Source: an uncultured Collinsella sp. (lineage in GTDB: Bacteria; Actinomycetota; Coriobacteriia; Coriobacteriales; Coriobacteriaceae). From it: DNA of 64,000 nt. The position numbers and the translations under genes are program-made. Below, piece by piece: positions 1 through 8,216 of the stretch; the stretch's first letter is position 1, and every line of letters starts with the position of its first letter. Location of the stretch: assembly GCA_900552145.1 (NCBI GenBank), contig URYW01000003.1:1-64000 (forward strand), given 5' to 3'. Below the pieces are notes generated by a model. That model searched no databases and had not been told where the DNA came from. It saw only the letters and a list, made by a program, of their open reading frames with translations.

Positions 1-828
1 ATTGCCTGCGACGACGACGTCGCTTTTCTAGATAGACTGCACCGGATGATCGACCGTTGGTCGACCGAGACGGGCACGGCGGTCGATGTTGCGCTCGTCA
101 CGCGCGGCGAGGACCTGCTGGCCCGCCATGCCGCATCGCGCGCCGACATCATTCTGCTCGACATGATCATGCCGCTCGTCAACGGCATGGACACCGCGCG
201 CGAATTGCGCCAGGCCGATACCGCCGTGCGCCTGGTGTTTCTCACCTCGTCGCCCGAGTTCGCACTGGAGTCCTACGAGGTCCGTGCCTTCGACTATCTG
301 CTCAAGCCCGTGACTTACGAACGCCTGGCACAGCTACTCGACGAGCTTTCGAGCATGCGCCCGGCGGCAACCGACGAGCTCGTGATCAAAACTTCCTTTG
401 GCTACCACGCCCTGCGCCTGTCCGACATCGAATATGCCGAGGCGCGCAACAAGCACGTGGTCTTCCACCTGCGCGACGGACGCGATATCGAGGCACTCGA
501 GTCGTTCCGCAGCGTCGAGGACCGCTTGGAGCAAAACGCAGTCTTCTTTAAATGCCACCGCAGCTACCAGGTCAACCTGCGCAATATCGATCACTTTGAC
601 CGCACGGACATCGTCATGCGCTCCGGCGCGTGCATCCCGCTTTCGCGCAGCTGCAAGCAGGGATTCCAAGACGCTACTTTGCGGTTCGCTTTGAGGGTGG
701 GAGACACTGATGGTCTCCTCGGTCGAAATGATCCTTTGGGCAATCCACCACGCCACGACGTTGCTCTTTGGCGTCTTTGCCTCGGCGGCGCTGTGCGGTA
801 TCGAGATCAACCGGCGTCATGCGCTTGA
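1..828 (+). CDS. LytTR-family response regulator, 5' end outside window, probable frameshift near C-terminus
   Basis: Cytoplasmic response regulator: a receiver domain (N-terminal IACDDD at the window edge, phospho-acceptor Asp in ILLDMIMP, conserved Lys in LLKPVTY) followed by a LytTR DNA-binding domain (FFKCHRSYQVNL, IPLSRSCKQGF). The frame is open from base 1, so the true start lies upstream. The frame as read runs to 828 and overlaps the next gene by 119 bp. Its last ~50 residues do not look like a LytTR end. If one base is restored between 674 and 675, the frame reads DAYFAVRFEGGRH and stops at TGA 708-710, overlapping the kinase ATG at 710 (TGATG). That is the expected tight coupling of a two-component pair. 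I therefore infer a 1-bp deletion or a sequencing error. It pairs with the downstream GHKL kinase, as in Agr/Lyt-type systems. Confidence 0.85.
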   Translation: MACDDDVAFLDRLHRMIDRWSTETGTAVDVALVTRGEDLLARHAASRADIILLDMIMPLVNGMDTARELRQADTAVRLVFLTSSPEFALESYEVRAFDYLLKPVTYERLAQLLDELSSMRPAATDELVIKTSFGYHALRLSDIEYAEARNKHVVFHLRDGRDIEALESFRSVEDRLEQNAVFFKCHRSYQVNLRNIDHFDRTDIVMRSGACIPLSRSCKQGFQDATLRFALRVGDTDGLLGRNDPLGNPPRHDVALWRLCLGGAVRYRDQPASCA

Positions 829-1987
829 ACTGGTGCTGGTCGGTGCCGTAACCGGATGCGCATTTGGCCTCGCCAATGCCGTCGGCGGCGAGCTTTTCGC
901 CCGCCAGATATATCCGCTCGTCGTGCATCTGCCGCTCGTCATCTATTTGTGCGCGCGCTACCGCCTGAGCCCGCTGCTTGCCGTGCTCGGCATTACGAGT
1001 GCCTATCTGAGCTGCCAGTTCAGCAATTGGATGGGCATCGCCGCATTTGCCGCAACCGATTCTCAGATCGCGTACTATCTGGCGCGCATCGCGACCACAC
1101 TCGCCGTCTTTGCCGTCCTGCTGCATTGGGCCGGCGACATCGGTCCGCGCTTGGCGATTAAAAGCACCACCGAGCTGGGCATCCTTTTAATCCTGCCGCT
1201 CGTCTATTACGTCTTTGACTATGCCACCAACGTCTACACCACGCTGTTCCACTCGGGCTCGGTGGTGACGGTTGAGTTTTTGGCCTTTGCGCTCTGCGCG
1301 TTCTACCTTATGTTCCTCGCCGTCTACCTGCGTGAATACGAAGAAAAGGAAACCGCCGAGAGAGAGCGCTGGATGCTCGAAACCCGCGACAGCGTCGCCA
1401 TCAAAGAGCTCGAGGCTTGGCGTCAATCTGGGCGCGAGCTGTCGATTCTTCGCCACGACATGCGCCACTTCCTACGCGGCCTGGCCGCTTTAATTGAAGA
1501 GGGCCACACCGACGAGGCGCTCGATCGCATCGACGAACTCTGCGAAGCCGGCGACCGCACCGCCGTACGCCGCTTCTGCGCCAACGAGACCGTAAACATC
1601 GCGCTTTCGTCATTTAACTCGGATATCAATAGAAACGGCATTACCGCCAACCTGCACGCCGCCGTACCCGAAACCATCCACGTAGGTGACGCCGACCTGT
1701 TTAGCGTGCTCTCAAATGCCTTGGAAAACGCTATCACCGCCGCAAGCACCGCACCCCAAGGAAAGCGATTCGTCGACTTTGACCTGCGATTAGAGGACGG
1801 CCAGCTGCTGCTGTTAGTTTCCAACACGTTTGACCGCGCGCCGCGCATGGTCGACGGCATGCCCGTGACCCGGCATGCGGGCCACGGCTTTGGCACCAAG
1901 AGCATCAAACTTGCCGTGGAGCGCATGAACGGCAACTGCCAGTTCCGCATTAACGGCGATCGGTTTGAGCTGCGCGCCGTGATGTAG
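710..1987 (+). CDS. GHKL-type (AgrC/LytS-like) membrane histidine kinase
   Basis: 425-aa sensor kinase, partner of the upstream LytTR regulator. The N-terminal ~210 residues are hydrophobic with about six membrane segments. A charged helix follows (EEKETAERERW), then the H-box ILRHDMRHFLRGL near residue 245 with the phospho-acceptor His. The ATPase part has an N-box (LSNALENAITAA) and a G-box (GHGFGTKSIKLAVE) typical of HATPase_c_5/GHKL kinases. The start ATG overlaps the probable original stop of the regulator. No peptide or exporter gene lies nearby in the window to reveal the ligand. Confidence 0.88.
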   Translation: MVSSVEMILWAIHHATTLLFGVFASAALCGIEINRRHALELVLVGAVTGCAFGLANAVGGELFARQIYPLVVHLPLVIYLCARYRLSPLLAVLGITSAYLSCQFSNWMGIAAFAATDSQIAYYLARIATTLAVFAVLLHWAGDIGPRLAIKSTTELGILLILPLVYYVFDYATNVYTTLFHSGSVVTVEFLAFALCAFYLMFLAVYLREYEEKETAERERWMLETRDSVAIKELEAWRQSGRELSILRHDMRHFLRGLAALIEEGHTDEALDRIDELCEAGDRTAVRRFCANETVNIALSSFNSDINRNGITANLHAAVPETIHVGDADLFSVLSNALENAITAASTAPQGKRFVDFDLRLEDGQLLLLVSNTFDRAPRMVDGMPVTRHAGHGFGTKSIKLAVERMNGNCQFRINGDRFELRAVM

Positions 1988-2047
1988 GGACGCGATAAGT
2001 CGGCGCCGCGCTCGACCCGTCAGGGCCGCCTTACCGGCTCCGGCCCG

Positions 2048-2623
2048 CTACAGCGGCGCGGCTGCCGGGGTCAGCTGCTTGATGTATGCCCACATGCGCT
2101 GCTTGGCGGCCCTGTCGGTGAGTGCCGCCTCAAAGCCGTCGAGCGCGAGCACGCGGCGACCCTGCACATGGGCGACCAGGCCGGGCTTGAGCATGGCGGT
2201 GTCGAAGTCATCAATCGCCACGAGCATATCGGCGTAGGTCTCGCGCATGGCGTCAGCCGCGTTGTTGTCGAGCAGTAGCACTGCCTCGGGGTCCAAAGCC
2301 TCAAGCGCCTCGCGGAACAGCTCGCACGGCAGAGTCTCGCCCACCGCGACCGCTCCGTCACCCACGCCGGCGACGCTTGCCAGCACGCAAAAATCCTCGG
2401 GCGCGTAGCCGATGGCCCCAAGCGCCTTGCGCAACGCCGCGCCATCCGGGCCGGCGGCAAGCTCGCCACCCGAACGCTCGGCCTCGTCCAAATCGCCTTT
2501 GACCAGCACGATCGGCGAGCACGCGTTGCCCGCGATACGCACGCCACGGACCGCAAGCGATGTGAGCTCCTGCTCGGCCGCCTGGGCGATGGCTTCTTTT
2601 TTCTGGCTTTGTGACGTGGACAT
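2048..2623 (-). CDS. Conserved hypothetical protein, ~191 aa
   Basis: Soluble, acidic, Ala/Leu-rich protein with no family I recognise. It shows an alternating hydrophobic pattern typical of an alpha/beta fold, for example VLLLDNNAADAM and a C-terminal RMWAYIKQLTP. I chose the ATG at 2623 (MSTSQSQK) because GGAGAG lies just upstream, although the spacing is only about 3 nt. An upstream ATG at 2653 has no clear ribosome site. It faces the two-component pair tail to tail and diverges from thioredoxin. No catalytic motif was seen. Confidence 0.6.
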   Translation of the reverse strand: MSTSQSQKKEAIAQAAEQELTSLAVRGVRIAGNACSPIVLVKGDLDEAERSGGELAAGPDGAALRKALGAIGYAPEDFCVLASVAGVGDGAVAVGETLPCELFREALEALDPEAVLLLDNNAADAMRETYADMLVAIDDFDTAMLKPGLVAHVQGRRVLALDGFEAALTDRAAKQRMWAYIKQLTPAAAPL

Positions 2624-2759
2624 GCGCTCTCCAATCGTTTGCGTGCCCACCATTATATAAAAGAGCCGCCCGCGAGTGGTTGCTTTGCGGGCGGCTGGGT
2701 ATAAGCACGGTCGTACTGAGTTTTACGCGGCCGAGCCGCGTCGCATTATGGAGGTCACC

Positions 2760-3080
2760 ATGGCTGACATTAATCAGATTACCCCCGAGAACTTCGATTC
2801 CATCGTTAACGACAGCCTGCCCGTGCTGGTCGATTTTTGGGCACCGTGGTGCGGGCCCTGTCGATCCCTCTCGCCCATCGTTGACGAGGTTGCCGATGAG
2901 CTGGCGGGCAAGCTTGCCGTTGCCAAATGCAACGTCGACGACAACCAGGACCTGGCCATGAAGTATGGCGTCATGAGCATCCCCACGCTGATTGTATTTA
3001 AGAACGGCGAGGAGATTGACCGCTCGGTTGGCGCTCTACCCAAGGCGAGGCTGCAGGCGCTGCTGGAGAAGCATCTGTAA
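2760..3080 (+). CDS. trxA: Thioredoxin
   Basis: 106-aa cytoplasmic dithiol-disulfide oxidoreductase. It has the canonical active site WCGPC in the segment VDFWAPWCGPCRSLSP at residues ~22-37 and the cis-Pro loop SIPTLIVFKNGE. Length and fold elements match classical thioredoxin. The start is ATG 2760, preceded by GGAGG at about 2750. A longer in-frame start at 2676 is unlikely. It stands alone and is followed by a hairpin terminator. Confidence 0.95.
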   Translation: MADINQITPENFDSIVNDSLPVLVDFWAPWCGPCRSLSPIVDEVADELAGKLAVAKCNVDDNQDLAMKYGVMSIPTLIVFKNGEEIDRSVGALPKARLQALLEKHL

Positions 3081-3200
3081 TACGCTTGTTACATGTTGCC
3101 GTCTGCCTGCCGTCCATGAGCGCTTTTGCACCGCTCGCCGGACTTCTGGATGCACCGAGTGCAACCACGGATAGTATGGTAGTCACAAACAGCCCCCAGT

Positions 3201-3239
3201 GAACGGGTGCGGGTCGCACAGACTCGTACCCGTTTTCTT
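3201..3239 (+). terminator. Rho-independent terminator after trxA
   Basis: Inverted repeat with arms AACGGGTGCGGGT and ACTCGTACCCGTT (two mismatch/wobble pairs) around a short loop, followed by TTTTCTTA. It lies ~120 bp after the thioredoxin stop and just before the next gene's leader. Confidence 0.65.
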
Positions 3240-3311
3240 ATGCAACTGCGCGCAGAGCGGGCGTAGTAAAATCTGAACCACTGAACTGCCCCATACAAAA
3301 GGAGATTTCCC

Positions 3312-3560
3312 ATGCATGATGTTGGAATGAACATGAGCCAGCTTGCCATGAGCGTCAAGCAGGTCGACGACACCATCGAGCTCGCTCACGAGTGGAGCCA
3401 TCAGCTGCTGCATGCGACCGAGAATTTTGACATGGAGCGCATCGGCGCCAAGCTCGAGGCCGCCATGGCCGCGCTGCACGAGGCCCACGACGCACTCGAG
3501 GGCTACGAGGAAGCCATCGAGGCCGACCACAACTCCGTCGGCTCCGTGAAGCTGGTGTAA
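3312..3560 (+). CDS. Small hypothetical protein upstream of nikR
   Basis: 82-aa acidic, helical protein rich in Met, His, Glu and Ala (several MS, HE and EAH pairs), with no signal peptide or membrane segment. AGGAGA sits 8 nt before ATG 3312. The next gene, nikR, starts 1 nt after its stop, so the two are probably co-transcribed and translationally coupled. That suggests a role in nickel or hydrogenase metabolism, but this is inference from position only. I do not recognise the family. Confidence 0.65.
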   Translation: MHDVGMNMSQLAMSVKQVDDTIELAHEWSHQLLHATENFDMERIGAKLEAAMAALHEAHDALEGYEEAIEADHNSVGSVKLV

Positions 3561-3561
3561 G

Positions 3562-4074
3562 GTGGCCGAACACGAGCACGGCTGCGGGTACGAGCACGAG
3601 CATCCGCACGGGGCGGACGGTGACGCGGGCTGCCACTGTAGTGGCTCCGGCTCCGAGCTGGTCCGTTTTTCGGTTACCGCACCCGACGACCTGCTGCGCC
3701 GTTTTGACGAGCAGATCGCACGCCGCGGCGACGTGGCCAACCGATCCGAGGCCGTGCGCGACCTGATTCGCGCCTCGATCGCCAAAGAGCAGATGCGCAC
3801 GCCCGATGAGCACGTTATCGGGTCGCTCACTATGATCTACGACCATCACACCGGCGATCTGACGCGCCGCCTGGACGAGGTACAGCACGACTACACCAAC
3901 GAGATCGTATCGACCATGCACGTGCATCTGGATCACCACAACTGCTTGGAGATTCTGGCGCTCAAGGGTCGCGGCGAGCGCGTCTACGAACTAGCCGACC
4001 GCCTGCTGGGCCTGCGCGGCGTTAAGCACGGCGAGCTCACGTGCGCCGCCACCAAGCAGAGCCTGGGGCTGTAG
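3562..4074 (+). CDS. nikR: Nickel-responsive regulator NikR with His-rich N-terminal tail
   Basis: 170-aa ribbon-helix-helix repressor. A 30-residue N-terminal tail is very rich in His, Glu and Cys (positions 3-30). The RHH domain follows (VRFSVTAPDDLLRRFDEQI...NRSEAVRDLIR), then the ACT-like nickel domain. The high-affinity Ni site is intact: the His of YDHHTGD, the two His of MHVHLDHHNC, and the Cys of HHNCLEIL. The start is GTG 3562, 1 nt after the upstream stop. It sits immediately before the hyp operon, which fits nickel-dependent control of Ni-Fe hydrogenase maturation or nickel uptake. The His/Cys tail is an unusual addition to the ~140-aa family norm. Confidence 0.9.
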   Translation: MAEHEHGCGYEHEHPHGADGDAGCHCSGSGSELVRFSVTAPDDLLRRFDEQIARRGDVANRSEAVRDLIRASIAKEQMRTPDEHVIGSLTMIYDHHTGDLTRRLDEVQHDYTNEIVSTMHVHLDHHNCLEILALKGRGERVYELADRLLGLRGVKHGELTCAATKQSLGL

Positions 4075-4091
4075 CGGAATTTCCCGCAGCG

Positions 4092-4170
4092 CACCTGCCA
4101 AAAAGGGACAGGTTTGTTTTGGCAGGTTTAGAAGTTTTACCTACCAAAACAAACCTGTCCTTTTTTTGGT
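4092..4170. repeat. Long hairpin repeat between nikR and hypF
   Basis: Arms at about 4100-4127 and 4138-4166 are near-perfect inverted repeats of about 27 bp, with core GGACAGGTTTGTTTTGG and a 10-nt loop. The 3' arm ends in TTTTTTT, so it can also terminate nikR transcription. The GGGACAGG core recalls the other GGGGAC-containing palindromes in this window. Confidence 0.75.
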
Positions 4171-4192
4171 CGGTTTTGATGAGGGGTGTCGC

Positions 4193-6664
4193 ATGCGGCA
4201 TGTGCATATTCATGTGACGGGCATTGTGCAGGGCGTTGGCATGCGACCGTTTGTGTATCGCGAGGCCATGGCGCATGGCATTTGCGGATGGGTGCTCAAT
4301 GCGGGCGACGGCGTGCATATCGAGGCGCACGCTTGTGCCGAGGCGGTTGACGGATTTGTCGCTGCGCTTTCTGAGCATGCGCCCGCGGCGGCTCGCGTTG
4401 AGCGAGTCGATATTGCGGATTTGGAGCCTGGCGGTTGGAGCACTACCGATGAGCAGGGCTTTCACATTGTGGCGTCGCAGGACCAGACCGCGCACACCAC
4501 ACTTGTCTCGCCCGATATCGCCACCTGTGACGATTGCCTGCGCGAGTTGTTCGATCCCGCCGACCGACGCTATCACTACCCCTTTATCAACTGCACTAAC
4601 TGCGGACCGCGCTTTACCATCATCCGCTCGCTGCCTTACGATCGAGCGGCTACCTCGATGGACCGTTTTCCCATGTGCCCCGAGTGTGCCGCGGAGTATG
4701 CCAATCCGCTCGACCGGCGTTTTCACGCGCAGCCCGATGCCTGCTTTGATTGCGGGCCGCATATTACGTGGCGTGAGGCTGTGAACGGCGATGCGTGCGG
4801 GAATTCGTCCGCAACACCGGCCGTCGGCACCACACGCGAGGCCAGCGACGCCATCATCGAGCGCTGTGTTGAGCTGCTGGCCAGCGGTGGCGTCGTCGCC
4901 ATCAAGGGCCTGGGCGGATTCCATCTAGCCTGTGATGCTGCCAACGAGCAGGCGGTGGCCGAGTTGCGCCATCGCAAACGCCGCAGTAACAAACCACTTG
5001 CCGTCATGGTGCGCAGTCTTGCCGATGCCGGGCGCCTGTGCCATATCGACGACGCTGAGCGCGAGCTTCTCGCCGGCAGTATCCGTCCCATTGTGCTGCT
5101 GCGCCGGCGCACTGTCGGCGAGGGCAACGGCGATTCTCCCGACGCCCTCGTACTCGCACCGTCCGTCGCGCACGACCTGCCCGAGCTTGGCGTTATGCTC
5201 CCCTACACCCCGCTTCAGCATCTTCTGCTTGCAGCTGCCGCGTCGCACGGTATGCACGCGCTCGTCATGACCAGCGGCAACCTGAGCGAAGAGCCCATCG
5301 AGACCGATGACGATCTTGCCTGGGAACGCCTCGTTGCCGCCGGCATTGCCGACGCGCTGCTCGGCAACGATCGAGCGATTCTCTCGCGCTATGACGATTC
5401 CGTGGTGCGCGTGGTTGACGGCGCCGTTATGCCCGTGCGCCGCGCTCGCGGATATGCACCCCAGCCGCTGCCGTTGCCGGCGCTCGACCGCGCTCCGTCC
5501 TGCGTGCTCGCCTGCGGGCCACAACAAAAGGCCACGATTGCGCTCACGCGTGAAGGGACGAACGGCGAGGCAACCTGTTTTGTGTCGCAGCATATCGGCG
5601 ATGTTGAAAACGGCGGGACCTTCGATGCCTGGAACGCTGCGCGCACGCGCTTGGAAGATCTCTTTGATTTGGCGCCCGCCGCCTTGGCCTGCGATTTACA
5701 CCCCAGCTATCTATCGGGCCAGTGGGCGCGCGAGCAGGCGCGAAAATGTAATCTGCCGCTCGTCGAGATGCAGCACCATCATGCGCATATCGCGAGCGTA
5801 ATGGCCGAGGCCATCGCCGCGGGCCAGCTTACAGCCGACGCGCGTGTCCTTGGCATCGCCTTTGACGGCACCGGCGCCGGCACCGATGGGACCATTTGGG
5901 GCGGCGAGTTTCTTGTTGCCAGCCTTGGCGGCTTTGAGCGCGCCGCGCATTTGCGCACCTGGGCGCTCCCCGGCGGGGCAGCCTCCGTGCGCGACGCCCG
6001 CCGCAACGCCTTTGCCCTGCTCAGTGAGCTCGGCCTGCTCGAGCACCCAGGTGCCGCGCGGCTTTTGGACAGCCTCGACGAGCAAACGCGCAGCGTGACA
6101 ACCACCATGATCGAGCGCGGCATCAACAGCCCGCGTACCAGCAGCATGGGGCGTCTCTTTGATGCCGCGGCAGCAATTCTGGGCATCTGCGACAAGGCAA
6201 CCTACGAGGGCGAACCCGCCATCGAGCTTGAGGCTGCCGCCTGGCGCGCGCTCGACAACGAAATCGCCCGTTTTCCCGACGACAACGCCGGCCATTTCGC
6301 ATCTGGCCCATCGTGGCTGGACGGCCCCGATGTTCTGGACCAGAAAGCATTCTTTGAGGCACTTTTGGAGGGAATTGAAGCCGGAGCGCCCGCCAACAGG
6401 CTCGCACTCGACTTCCATGTCGCCATCGCGCGCTCCTCGGCGCGCATCGCCAGCGATATCTGCGTGCGCGAGGGCATCGACACCGTCGCGCTCTCGGGCG
6501 GCGTGTTCATGAACCAACTTTTGCTTCAGCTCCTCACCCGCGAGCTTAAAAACGCAGGCCTTACGGTCTTGGTTCCCCAAACCGTGCCCGTTAACGACGG
6601 CTGCATCGCCTACGGTCAGGCGGCAGTCGCACGCACTCGCCTCGCACAGGTCGCACCGCAATAG
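4193..6664 (+). CDS. hypF: Carbamoyltransferase HypF
   Basis: ~823-aa enzyme that converts carbamoyl phosphate to carbamoyl-AMP and transfers the carbamoyl group to the C-terminal Cys of HypE, the first step in making the CN ligands of Ni-Fe hydrogenase. The order is: acylphosphatase domain (GIVQGVGMRPFVYR), paired zinc-finger motifs (CDDCLRE/CTNCGPRF and CPECAAEY/CFDCGPH), a YrdC-like domain (KGLGGFHLACDA, KRRSNKPLAVMVR), then a Kae1-like domain (MQHHHAHIASVMAE, GIAFDGTGAGTDGTIWGGEF, ALSGGVFMN). I chose ATG 4193 because GAGGGG precedes it and the acylphosphatase domain begins there; an in-frame ATG at 4166 lies inside the repeat. Length is close to that expected for HypF. It heads hypFCDE. 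Confidence 0.95.
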   Translation: MRHVHIHVTGIVQGVGMRPFVYREAMAHGICGWVLNAGDGVHIEAHACAEAVDGFVAALSEHAPAAARVERVDIADLEPGGWSTTDEQGFHIVASQDQTAHTTLVSPDIATCDDCLRELFDPADRRYHYPFINCTNCGPRFTIIRSLPYDRAATSMDRFPMCPECAAEYANPLDRRFHAQPDACFDCGPHITWREAVNGDACGNSSATPAVGTTREASDAIIERCVELLASGGVVAIKGLGGFHLACDAANEQAVAELRHRKRRSNKPLAVMVRSLADAGRLCHIDDAERELLAGSIRPIVLLRRRTVGEGNGDSPDALVLAPSVAHDLPELGVMLPYTPLQHLLLAAAASHGMHALVMTSGNLSEEPIETDDDLAWERLVAAGIADALLGNDRAILSRYDDSVVRVVDGAVMPVRRARGYAPQPLPLPALDRAPSCVLACGPQQKATIALTREGTNGEATCFVSQHIGDVENGGTFDAWNAARTRLEDLFDLAPAALACDLHPSYLSGQWAREQARKCNLPLVEMQHHHAHIASVMAEAIAAGQLTADARVLGIAFDGTGAGTDGTIWGGEFLVASLGGFERAAHLRTWALPGGAASVRDARRNAFALLSELGLLEHPGAARLLDSLDEQTRSVTTTMIERGINSPRTSSMGRLFDAAAAILGICDKATYEGEPAIELEAAAWRALDNEIARFPDDNAGHFASGPSWLDGPDVLDQKAFFEALLEGIEAGAPANRLALDFHVAIARSSARIASDICVREGIDTVALSGGVFMNQLLLQLLTRELKNAGLTVLVPQTVPVNDGCIAYGQAAVARTRLAQVAPQ

Positions 6665-6795
6665 GCTGTTTGGCCAACCCGCAAGCCGCCGTCTCACAGG
6701 TGTAGCGCGTTTGCCCGCAGCCCCCGCGAGCGCTACCATCAAACGATGGATTATCCAGCGCCCATCCAGCGCAAAGCGTATAAAAGAGGAACATT

Positions 6796-7056
6796 ATGTG
6801 CCTTGCCGTTCCCGGTAAAGTAGTCAAACGCGACGATGACCTCAAGGCCACCGTCGACATGATGGGCATCGAGCGCCCTGTTTCGCTGAGACTCGTGCCG
6901 ACGGCGCAGGTAGGCGACTATGTTCTCGTGCACGCCGGCTTTGGCATCCAGATTGTCGATAAGCAGGAAGCACGGGAAACGCTCGAGCTTGTTAATGCCA
7001 TGTCCGAGCTGGTCGAAGAAGACCAGCTTGCCACCAACCCGGCCGAGGCATACTAG
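6796..7056 (+). CDS. hypC: Hydrogenase maturation chaperone HypC
   Basis: 86-aa HypC/HybG chaperone. It begins with the invariant MCLAVPGKV; the Cys after Met carries the Fe(CN)2CO intermediate between HypD and the hydrogenase large subunit. The HAGFGIQIVD segment is also typical. AAAGAGGA lies before ATG 6796. Its stop TAG overlaps the GTG start of hypD (TAGTG), implying translational coupling with its partner. Confidence 0.96.
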   Translation: MCLAVPGKVVKRDDDLKATVDMMGIERPVSLRLVPTAQVGDYVLVHAGFGIQIVDKQEARETLELVNAMSELVEEDQLATNPAEAY

Positions 7057-8168
7057 TGGCGCCCGAGCAGCCGGCTCGCTCCGGTATCGACTTCTCGGCA
7101 TTCCGCGATCCCAAGCTGGCTCGCGAGCTCATCGAGCGCATTCATGAGCTTGTCGGCGACCGCGCCATCAACCTTATGGAAGTCTGCGGCACGCATACCG
7201 TGAGCATCGGGCGCTATGGCTTTCGCTCCATTATGCCGGCCGGGCTCAAGCTGCTGAGCGGACCGGGCTGCCCGGTCTGCGTCACCGCCAACCGCGACAT
7301 CGACCATGCAATCGCGCTCGCCAACATAAACGGCGTCATCATCACCACCTTTGGCGACATGATGCGCGTGCCTGGATCGTCCACCTCGCTCGCTGCGCAA
7401 AAGGCGGCAGGGCGCGACATCCGCATCGTCTACTCCCCGCTCGACGCGCTCGACATTGCCGAGCAAAACCCTGATCGCCCGGTCATTTTTATGGGCGTGG
7501 GCTTTGAGACTACGACGCCCACCATCGCCGCCGCCATCTTGGAGGCCGAGGCGCGCGGGCTGCAGAACTTCTCGGTCTACTGCGCCCATAAGACCACGCC
7601 GCCGGCGCTGCGCGCCATCGCCAACGATCCCGAGACCGCCATTGACGGCTTTATCCTGCCGGGCCACGTCGCCACCATCACGGGCTTGGCGCCCTTTAGC
7701 TTTTTGGTCGATGAGTTCGATACCCCGGGCGTGGTCACGGGATTTGAACCGGTCGACATCCTGCAGGGCATCTGCATGCTGGTCCAGATGGTTGTCGAGG
7801 ACAGGCCCGCGATCGACAACGCCTACCGCCGTGGCGTTAACGCAGACGGCAACCCCGTGGCGCGCCAGCTGGTCGAGCAGGTGTTTGAGCCATGCGACAC
7901 CACGTGGCGCGGACTGGGGCCGATTGCCAACTCGGGCCTTTCCATCCGCCCCGAGTTCTCGCGCTTTGATGCCCGCACTCGCTTTGACGTGCCCGTTGAG
8001 GCGACGGTCGAGCCGCGTGGGTGCCGCTGCGGCGACGTGCTGCGCGGGGCCATTACGCCGAGCAGCTGCCCGCTCTTTGGCCACGCTTGTACGCCCGAGC
8101 ATCCCGTCGGCCCCTGCATGGTGAGCTCCGAGGGCAGCTGCGCAGCATACTACCGTTACCGAATCTAG
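7056..8168 (+). CDS. hypD: Hydrogenase maturation iron-sulfur protein HypD
   Basis: 370-aa HypD, scaffold for assembly of the Fe(CN)2CO group with HypC and HypE. Conserved signatures are MEVCGTHT near residue 45, SGPGCPVCVT, the GVGFETTTPT loop, and the Cys-rich C-terminal part (EPRGCRCGDVLRG, CPLFGHACTPEHPVGPCMVSSEGSCAAYYRY) that holds the 4Fe-4S cluster. GTG start at 7056 overlaps the hypC stop. Length matches the family. Confidence 0.96.
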   Translation: MAPEQPARSGIDFSAFRDPKLARELIERIHELVGDRAINLMEVCGTHTVSIGRYGFRSIMPAGLKLLSGPGCPVCVTANRDIDHAIALANINGVIITTFGDMMRVPGSSTSLAAQKAAGRDIRIVYSPLDALDIAEQNPDRPVIFMGVGFETTTPTIAAAILEAEARGLQNFSVYCAHKTTPPALRAIANDPETAIDGFILPGHVATITGLAPFSFLVDEFDTPGVVTGFEPVDILQGICMLVQMVVEDRPAIDNAYRRGVNADGNPVARQLVEQVFEPCDTTWRGLGPIANSGLSIRPEFSRFDARTRFDVPVEATVEPRGCRCGDVLRGAITPSSCPLFGHACTPEHPVGPCMVSSEGSCAAYYRYRI

Positions 8169-8216
8169 CCCGAACGCCCCCGCGCGCTGACACCTCCCAT
8201 GATTGGAGTTTTCGAT

